NCBI GenBank assembly: GCA_038496675.1
Contig: CM076655.1
Span: 24,016,371-24,080,370, forward strand
From: Rachycentron canadum
Taxonomy: Eukaryota; Chordata; Actinopteri; Carangiformes; Rachycentridae
Length of the DNA: 64,000 nucleotides
Direction of reading: 5' to 3'
This document shows, piece by piece, positions 57,085 through 64,000 of this stretch. A program made the position numbers and the translations under genes. The notes beneath the pieces were generated by a model. It had not been told where the DNA came from, made no database searches, and saw only the letters and a list, made by a program, of their open reading frames with translations. The first letter of the stretch is position 1; every line of letters starts with the position of its first letter.

Positions 57085-57590
57085 TGTTTGCCACAACCAC
57101 ACCCCACTTCTTTGCCCATGTTTCGATGGGCTGGGAGTTAGGGGTGGAGTCAGGCACTGCCAAGATGGTAGCAGTGGAGCAGCCCGCTGTGAGCTTCAAC
57201 AATGCTTTTTAAAAAGTGCCCAAAAACTGTATTACCTCTAACGACCACCAGAGTCTGGCTCCAACAGTGACTCGGTCCCCACAGACTCCCATGTTAAAAT
57301 GTCCAAATTTACAGCAGAAATAAACTTGTTAGCAGCCTGGAACAAAACAGGTTTGTTAATAAAATGCAAACAGGTGAGTTATATAAAAATGAAATTCAGG
57401 CCTAAAAGGTATGTATAATGAAGTGACAGGTGGGTGCTGTCACAGCCCGATAGCTTTACTGCTTTGCATCAATTCAGCTAATTGGAATCACTGAATATGA
57501 CCTTTCAGTTGCGTTTGGTGCTTTTTTGGATGATTTTTCTCTAAATATCAGACAATATTTGGCAGCGTTGATGTTTATATACAGTCTATG
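57085..57590 (-). mobile_element. family C interspersed repeat, copy 3 (block order swapped)
   Basis: On the minus strand it starts CATAGACTGTATATAAACAT (plus end 57590). It runs through a CCAGGCTGCTAACAAGTTTA block and the TTTTAACATGGGAGTCTGTG block, and only then enters the GGGCTGCTCCACTGCTACCA and GGCAGTGCCTGACTCCACCC block. In copies 1 and 2 that last block comes before the others. This suggests a head-to-tail dimer that lost parts, or a rearrangement. Confidence 0.7.
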
Positions 57591-57787
57591 GGAAAGGGGA
57601 TCTGGCAGCAGTTGAAGGCAGAGGAGTAGCTTGAGATTGCGACTCGAATCTGTGGAGTTTCACAGCTGAGGCTGTTTATGAGTTTACAGCTTTTAAAAGT
57701 AGTCAAGTATCATGTCTCCACCTGTACTCATCAGTCATTTTAACCTGTTCCCACAGGTTTCCTGCCTGACGTGATGTTTCACCGAGC

Positions 57788-57850
57788 TTTCTCAATTCAA
57801 AAAAACTTTATTTGTCCCCAGGGGACAATTTAAAGGGCACATAGAGTAGA
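57788..57850 (-). mobile_element. retroelement 3'-tail fragment
   Basis: CTCAATTCAAAAAAACTTTATTTGTCC then CCAGGGGACAATTT is, reversed, a common fish retroelement end (GGGGACAAATAAAG then TTGAATTGAG). The A-rich and CA-rich DNA to about 58110 may be part of the same element. Confidence 0.5.
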
Positions 57851-57859
57851 AAAAAAGAG

Positions 57860-58450
57860 AAAAGTGGAGTAGAAAAAACACACAAATACTGAAAAAAAGA
57901 GCACACAACTGTACACATTATGGAAGACAAGGACAATTACATGAGGAAATAACATCAGCGCAAAACAAAACCCGTGATATTATAATGAGAATGACAATAA
58001 CACAGGAGACTGACATTACTAGTCTGATAAAGATAATGATAAATACCCCACCCACATACTTCCCACCACCACTCTCAGTCTCACACGCACAGACACAAGC
58101 ATTGACACCATCTTGTCACCTGTTTTTTTGCATGTGAAACAGATAAGTTAGATCCCATCACCAGTGTGTAGCGAAGCAGGATATGTGGCAACTGATGGAT
58201 TTGATTTTTTTTTTTTATTTTAACATTTGACAATTTGACAAAAAGGAGTGAAGGGCCCGGGTCATACCTGTCCTACCGGTTCTACCGTCTGTGCCAATGA
58301 AGTATATGAGCTGGATAAATAGTCAGTGTAGAAGTTGCTGCTTGACCCATGTCGAAGTGTGGGATGCTGGGGCGAGGAGGACGCCCGGGGGCAGCAGAGG
58401 CACGGGCGTGGTTGGGATTGGAGGAGCTGAACAGCCTTGGGGACTGTGAC
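57860..58450. other. unannotated stretch
   Basis: A-rich to 58020, then ordinary; poly-T at 58206-58216. No gene recognised. Confidence 0.4.
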
Positions 58451-58452
58451 AT

Positions 58453-58472
58453 TTTTTTTTTTTTTTTTTTTT
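58453..58472. repeat. poly-T run
   Basis: About 20 T, interrupted only at the edges. Confidence 0.95.
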
Positions 58473-58559
58473 ATATTTAGTTGTCATTTTGCGCGCAAGC
58501 GAGAAAAACAAATCTCGATATTTTCTAGACTGCTGAGGGATTCAAGTTTTCGTCTCAGA

Positions 58560-59060
58560 TTTCTGCCTGGACTTCCATCTCATTAACTGGCAGACGTCTG
58601 CTGCGCTGACAGTCATCATGGTGATAAAATGTGAAGGCGCCAGCAAAACCTCAGATCCAAATCAGGTCCGGAGTGACTCACAGAGGCCCATAAAGCAGCT
58701 CGCTGAATACACACTGCTGATTAAGGAGGTCGGCAGCCTCCATAAATCCTGCGTAATATTAAAGGACAGTTTGGTTGCTGTTGTGGAAGCTGTGAAATGC
58801 CCTGAAGTCCAATCTGTCTGAAGCATATGTAAGCTGTAAAAGGTGCTTACGCCTGACATGTTTATCTGTCCACACATTCAACGAAGCACAAAGAATAAAA
58901 ACAGGAGAATCAGGAGGTTCTTCAACAAGCCACGGGAGGAAAAAGAGGAGGAGGCGGAGCTCCACATGATTGATAAATAAGCATCGGTCATCATGTCTGG
59001 GCGCGGCAGATGATAGAGCCACTGGCGAGCTGAGAGGCTTTTAGCCGCTGGACGGGTCAA
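58560..59060. promoter_or_regulatory. candidate conserved noncoding block
   Basis: Unique balanced DNA with CAGTCATCATGGTGATAAAA (58610-58629), CACACTGCTGATTAAGGAGG and CATAAATCCTGCGTAATATT (58741-58760). Open frames of 67-87 codons on both strands have no known domain. Regulatory role inferred. Confidence 0.3.
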
Positions 59061-59340
59061 ACGCCTCTATCGTCATGGTAAAAGACAGGAGTAAATCTCT
59101 CCGCCGCTGCTGCTGCCCTGCCAGCTGATCAATACCGATCTAAAAGTGATGGATGAGAGCTCGGTGGACTCCATCTTTTCTTCTCCCAGCAGCAGGATGA
59201 GGAACGTCTTATCTCTCTCTCGGGTGGACCGAAGGAGCGATTTTGGTGCAGGGGAGGGAGGAGGTCACAGAGATAAAACAGAACATCTGAAATATGTTCA
59301 TCGTTCAGTCTGACCAGCTGGTGATGTCACTGTTTCAGGA

Positions 59341-59353
59341 AGGTCAGAGGTCA
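59341..59353 (+). promoter_or_regulatory. perfect DR1 nuclear-receptor-type site
   Basis: AGGTCAGAGGTCA: two AGGTCA half-sites in direct repeat with one base between. The DNA is not obviously repetitive here. Binding not shown. Confidence 0.4.
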
Positions 59354-59391
59354 AGGGCTCACGCAATGTGACACTGAAGCCACACTGTGTT

Positions 59392-59475
59392 TTTTTCCTT
59401 TATTGAACCAGGTAAAAGGCGTCTTGACATTACAAAATCTTTCAGGGGCGACCTGAGAGCATAAGTGCAACATCC
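59392..59475 (+). repeat. fish interspersed repeat fragment
   Basis: CCTTTATTGAACCAGGTAAA followed by TCTTGACATTACAAAATCTT and GGGGCGACCTGAGAG resembles a common fish repeat that opens with CTTTATTTAACCAGGT. Short and diverged. Confidence 0.5.
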
Positions 59476-59480
59476 ACAGA

Positions 59481-59481
59481 T

Positions 59482-59507
<26 letters not shown>
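59481..59507. repeat. (CT)n microsatellite
   Basis: Perfect CT run of 27 bases. Confidence 0.95.
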
Positions 59508-59509
<2 letters not shown>

Positions 59510-59512
<3 letters not shown>

Positions 59513-60100
59513 GTTTCATACCTGGCTCTGCACTCATCTGTCTTTCTCTGTTGTGAAAGCGATCAGGACGAGAGCGACAAAAAACACTGTGCAGCAACGA
59601 AAACTATACAAGAAGTAAATTGTCCTTCTGCAAAATGCTCTGGGTGGATGAGAGAAGTCAGTAAATGAAGAGATATCGAGCACCAAGTTTGGTAGGTTTT
59701 AACAATTAAAACACATAAGTATTTTTCATTCGACAACAGATCGGATAACCACACCTCGCTGTAATGATGTGAAATGACCTCACCCACGCTGATTTATGCT
59801 TTTCTACAGGATATTATTTCATTGGGGATGTTGATGGTGAATCATCTCTGGGAGGAGACGACGAGAGATGGTTGATAAATCTACAGCTGCAGCCTCATCA
59901 CTGTAGGGTGGTGCTGACGGTGCTGACGATGACTGTCACTGAAGATTGTACGAACGGTATAGAGATCTATAGACAGATGGAACATGTCAGTTTGGTGTCT
60001 TAGCTGCTGCTCTACATGGTTGTAAACACAACATCAATAGCCGATCATATTGACTATTGGTAATTTCAGAAAGACAATTGGGTCACATGCTTAGAGGTGT
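59510..60100. other. unannotated unique stretch
   Basis: No gene or repeat family recognised. Confidence 0.45.
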
Positions 60101-60107
60101 AAAGATT

Positions 60108-60650
60108 AAAGACTGTATATAAAGGTGGATGTTGGTTATGGGTTTGAAAAGTGAAGCCGACGCTGAAGAGCTTTAAACCTGCATTCAATCTAATGACCAT
60201 CAGGGGACTTGATTGTATTGAAGTCTATGGGAAAATGTCCCCACTTCTCACTTGTTTTATTACCCCAGTAAATGTTTTCCAAATGAGTTTGTAGTCTCAG
60301 TCTCTAGTTTCAAGTCTTCTTCAAAACAACATTGTGTTGTTCTTTTTTTTTTTTTTATTAAATTATGGTTTGATTTAGAGGAAAATAGACCATAAAACAG
60401 GGTATGCATTAGGGCGTGGCTACTGTGTGATTGACAGACTTTACCATTCACAACAACCTGCCTGACAATCAGGACAGAGTACAGAGCAGGTCAGATCCAG
60501 CCCTCACTCCTCCTCAGCTCCACCTTCCCCTTTCTTCTGGTTTCAAAAAAAAAAAAAAAAATCAATATGTTGAACAAATTACAAATTGGAGGCTTCAAAA
60601 CGGAAACTCACAAACCAATGGGTGATCACAGAGATTTTCCACTTGGTTGC
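60108..60650 (+). mobile_element. family A interspersed repeat, copy 10
   Basis: AAGACTGTATATAAAGGTGG start, GGGTTTGAAAAGTGAAGCCG, TCTAATGACCATCAGGGGAC (then a deletion of the GACTCCACTGGTTG block), GTATTGAAGTCTATGGGAAA, GAGGAAAATAGACCATAAAA, TACTGTGTGATTGACAGACT, GTACAGAGCAGGTCAGATCC, TTACAAATTGGAGGCTTCAA and CCAATGGGTGATCACAG. Second most complete copy. Confidence 0.85.
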
Positions 60651-60654
60651 CACT

Positions 60655-61240
60655 TTCCTGTTTTATTTAGAAGCAACCTCCCTTGTGTGTCAGGTCATTT
60701 TACCTCCTCTCTTTTTCCTGTTTCCCACTGTTGTGATTCTCTGCCACACAGTAATGTGTTACACCTGTCCTCTGTATATTTAATTATATCTGTCTTCCCC
60801 CTTTGACCTTGTCAGTTTGTCTGTTCAGTTTTCCTGTTTGCTCCCATGGTCCCTTGCTGTTCTTCCTGTTCTTTTTGGCCTATGTGCCAGTGTTTCTGAG
60901 TTTTGAATTTACCTGGTTATATTTTTTTTTCTTGGTTGTTAAAGCTGGTTGCTAGTTCTTCGACTCTTTGGAGGTAACAGTGAATGACAGCACTGACAAC
61001 ACTTTTATGCTACAGAAGAAGAAGAGGGAACTCAAGTCAAGTTGTAAAGGAGAAGTCAAAACTTAAAATTCAGCATTTCCTAAGGCTCTTAATACCTTCC
61101 TTCCTTCCCAGCCTTTCAAAGTTAAACATATCCCTCTTTTGCTCACTTGTAGCTCACCTAGAAGCCATTAGTGACCTCTGGGGCCAATACAGTGCTGATG
61201 GCCCCTCACTAAGGCCCAGGGGACCCACGTGAACATGGAC
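60655..61240. other. unannotated unique stretch
   Basis: No gene or repeat family recognised. Confidence 0.45.
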
Positions 61241-61720
61241 CGCACTGACGTACGATCAATAAAAGGACAGTGTGACAGTTCAACTCAGACTCTCATGCTT
61301 CATTTTCCTGAAATGAACCCTCCCCTACACCCGCCCACCCAACCGCACGTAATGATAAAGGCCATGAATTGAAGCCATAAATTACCTCCGAACATTGAAG
61401 AGTGTGATGATTAATCACTCCACAAAGTCTCCACTGGGGAGACACAAAGACTGAGTCTCACCGGTGCCAAACGGCTTCTCTGTGTTCGCCACCGGTGATT
61501 TACAGCACGTCGGCAGCGGCGGCGTTCAGCCCAACTGTCAGCCGCTGAATCAGAAAACTGTTTGGAGATGCCAGGCTGACAAAGAGCACAAGACAAAGTC
61601 CGCCGCACCTGTGAAAAGCTGCAGTATATGGACACATTTCGCTGATGACAACAACGCTCACTCCTGCTTCTTTCAGTCGCAGTAACGGCCATTCGGTCAG
61701 TGACGCTCTCCATAAATCAA
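61240..61720. promoter_or_regulatory. candidate conserved noncoding block
   Basis: Unique. Includes CGCACGTAATGATAAAGGCC (61344-61363), ATGAATTGAAGCCATAAATT and GTGATGATTAATCACTCCAC (61402-61421); the core GTGAT/ATCAC of the last is an inverted pair. A 100-codon minus-strand frame crosses it without a known domain. Regulatory role inferred. Confidence 0.3.
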
Positions 61721-61724
61721 ACAG

Positions 61725-62405
61725 ACTGCCGGTTTGTTTACCCGCCGGGGTTGGGGAGAGGTCTGAAACAGCAGTATCTGTCCCAGCCAGCTGTTCGCTC
61801 CCTCTCTCTGTCTCTCCGCAGCCTCAGCTAATCTCAGCTTTCCAACTTCCTTTAATTCTGCTCCTTCATTGTCCTGCTCATAAAGAGTTTTGGGCAAACT
61901 TTACGTCTGCACTCTGTCTGCTATCTCTGGACCGGAGTCGTGACTCGGTGTGCTCCTGTTAATTCAGTCCCTCTTTCCTCTTCCTGGGAGAGCTCAGAGG
62001 AAACTGTTGATTTAACGAACCGAGGGGCGGCTTTGGGTAAATAGGTACCTCCTAGACTTCTCCATGTGTGTCCAGTGTAAACAGCAGCGTATGCACCGTT
62101 CACACGGCGAGCTCGGCCGGCTGCTCTGTTTGTATTTGAATCTTAGACCGAACAATGGCTTGTTTTCTGTGTTTGGATTGTACATGTTCACGCATGGGTA
62201 TTTTCTGACATCGCTATCAGTCAACACAGACGTAGGAGAAGTTAACCTGATGTTGGTACTGTTGAACATCCTGTGTCCTTGTGTCGGTCTCAACCCACTT
62301 TAAAACTGGGCAAATGTGGTTACGTTACAAACATAACCACAATTAAATCAAATAATCAAAGTGCCCGTCAGGGGTATTACATTTTGGGTTTGTCCATCTT
62401 TTTGT
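61725..62405. other. unannotated unique stretch
   Basis: Balanced to about 62130, then AT-leaning. No gene or repeat family recognised. Confidence 0.4.
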
Positions 62406-62412
62406 CCCATTC

Positions 62413-62760
62413 TCACAATGGACTCAAGGTTGAACTGATCAGATATTGGTGGTCAAAGGTCAAAGGTCACCGTGTCTTCACAAAACACGATTTTGGCATT
62501 GTCAAGGCAATATCTTGGGAAATCCTTGAGGGAATCCCTTCAAATTTCCGTTTTCAAATCCGTTTGAACTCAAGAGGGTCTCAAATTTTAGTAGTTAAAA
62601 GGTCAAAGGTCAGAGTCACAATGACAAAACATAGTTAAGAACATGATATTTCATTAACTTTCTTCTAACCAGTTCAAACTCAAGGATGAACTGGTAAGGT
62701 TGTAGTGGTCAACCTGGTCACACTGACCTCACAGAAGGTCACACCAATGGTTCATATTTT
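62413..62760 (+). repeat. degenerate tandem repeat, about three units, rich in AGGTCA
   Basis: Three related units begin near 62421 (GACTCAAGGTTGAACTGATC), 62566 (GAACTCAAGAGGGTC) and 62676 (AACTCAAGGATGAACTGGTA). Each continues into a GGTCAAAGGTCA-like phrase and a TGACCTCACA/ATGACAAAAC-like phrase. Unit spacing is about 145 then 110 bp. Half-sites: TGGTCA-a-AGGTCA-a-AGGTCA at 62450-62469, AGGTCA-a-AGGTCA at 62600-62612, and TGACCT-cacaga-AGGTCA at 62724-62741. It resembles a known type of fish interspersed repeat with AAAGGTCAAAGGTCA phrases. Confidence 0.65.
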
Positions 62761-62764
62761 ATAT

Positions 62765-64000
62765 GACTCTGGATAAATGAGGACGTAATCTGGGAATAGT
62801 CCAAGTGGTGGAAGCATACAACCAAAAGGTGGTAATTCTCGTTATGTTTTTCTTTACCCATTATTTTGGTATTTGATCGTGACGACTTCAAAGGGCTTCC
62901 TCAGCTGTCTGCGGCTCAGCCTTAATGCTAAATGTTTCAACAGCCTGGTGTTGTGTCAAGGGGTTGAGTCAGAATGGATTTTTTATTTTTTCGTGAGTTT
63001 TCAAAACCAAAACATTTCTCTCTCAATTAGTTTTGAGCGTTAATAGAGGAGAATAGAGGGATCATTCTTCGCTCCATTAGTATTACAGGCAACTTCCCGC
63101 CAGCCAGCCATGTCTTCAGCAAGGTCGTGAACCTGGCAGCATTTGTGGGGTTCATAATTACAGTGGCCCTGAGAGCTGGACGCGCTGCAACTCAAGAAAA
63201 CACAAACAACTTCAGAAAACATCTTCATCAAAACACGTGACGCAAATACTTAAAGCACAATTAAATACACAAACTCAATTTTCTTTCTTCAGTTCAGTGG
63301 TTGGCAACCTATGGATCAGGCCCCTTGAATGGATCAGCAGACTTTTTTTGTATTTTTTTTTTTTTTTTATGTTGAAATGGTGAAATGAAACTGTCAGGGG
63401 TCTAAGGGTGAACAAAAAGGACACCTGGAGTGGTCACAATTCAAAATACACAAAAGCTCGTAGTTTATGCATTATATGAAAAAGAATGCGAAAAAAGAGT
63501 ATCATCAAAATGCCCTTGACCAAGGCTCTGAACTGAAATACCGTGATTAGAGGGACACACTGTGAGACTGTGTGTACAAGGGAGAGTAAGATCAAACTTT
63601 CCTGGAGGCATAAAATTTGTCTAGGAAAAAAAAAAAAGAGAGACGTAAATGTAAATGCACATAGATGTAATGTGTATATGTACAGTATGTATGTGCTTCA
63701 TGAGGGGACTCTATTAGACGAAAATCCCCATGTCCAACCTGCTATTTGCGAACCAGAGCCAGCATTAATGCCTGGTGTGGTGCACTGAGATCATTCGGAA
63801 GTCAAGCATGCAGCAGATCAGTTTCTTAATTATCTCATTCTGTTTAGCGAAAAGCTTCATTCGATTGGTAGAAAACTCAAACCGAAATGGAAACAAAAAG
63901 TTGTTTTTTTTTATTTTAAATGTATTCACATTAGTTTAGCCTTGGCCTCGCACAGGACTGATGACATTTCTACAACATTTTCCACATTCTGTCGCTTGGT
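62765..64000. other. unannotated unique stretch
   Basis: Poly-T at 63351-63368, poly-A at about 63626-63637, and T-rich at 63904-63917. No gene or repeat family recognised up to the window edge. Confidence 0.45.

Noticed and set aside
62413..62760. CRISPR-like array from repeated GGTCAAAGGTCA phrases
   Set aside because: Units are long, degenerate and unevenly spaced, and the genome is vertebrate. It is a decayed tandem repeat.

Overview
The window looks like noncoding nuclear DNA from a ray-finned (teleost, probably perciform-type) fish. The evidence is the mix of repeats: tRNA-derived SINEs, 3' tails of fish LINEs, several short interspersed families typical of fish, dense (CA)n/(GT)n microsatellites, and three runs of N that mark assembly gaps (1901-2294, 25423-25495, 43053-43449). 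I found no protein-coding exon, intact tRNA, rRNA or CRISPR array that I can support. The open frames present are short and carry no recognisable domain. Many run through N gaps, (CA)n tracts or known repeats. The window is best read as an intergenic gene desert or the inside of a very large intron.

Layout. 0-13 kb: microsatellite, SINE, a family-C repeat, gap 1, G-rich DNA next to a candidate regulatory block (2.59-2.80 kb), a family-A repeat (5.5 kb), a family-F inverted-repeat element (9 kb), a family-D repeat (11 kb) and a strong candidate conserved block (12.3-12.7 kb). 13-25 kb: an A/H repeat composite, a second F element, a cluster of AGGTCA nuclear-receptor half-sites (16.9 kb), a LINE 3' region on the minus strand (17.5-18.0 kb) and its relative on the plus strand (24.1-24.4 kb). 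25-35 kb: gap 2 between G homopolymers, candidate regulatory DNA on both sides, a cluster of minus-strand SINEs (26-27.4 kb), A and B repeats, and a long pyrimidine-rich tract (32.5-32.9 kb). 35-50 kb: mostly unique AT-rich DNA with A, C, D and G family copies and gap 3. 50-64 kb: LINE fragments in opposed orientation, an element with inverted ends (50.6-51.4 kb), several candidate regulatory blocks, a rearranged family-C copy (57 kb), A copies at 55 and 60 kb, and a degenerate tandem repeat rich in AGGTCA sites (62.4-62.8 kb).

The letters A-H are local names given here to families found by comparing the window with itself. Family A has ten recognisable copies and is the main theme. Where its 5' end survives, it begins with a motif close to CATAGACTGTATATAA. 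Family C shares that start, and the same motif occurs inverted at 57575-57590. No autonomous transposase is visible.

The regulatory-block calls rest on sequence appearance only (non-repetitive, balanced composition, homeodomain/POU/nuclear-receptor-type motifs). Cross-species alignment would decide them. I see no convincing new biological system here. The most testable observations are the AGGTCA arrays, the inverted-repeat F elements, the rearranged C copy, the strand-asymmetric pyrimidine tract and the opposed LINE fragments.
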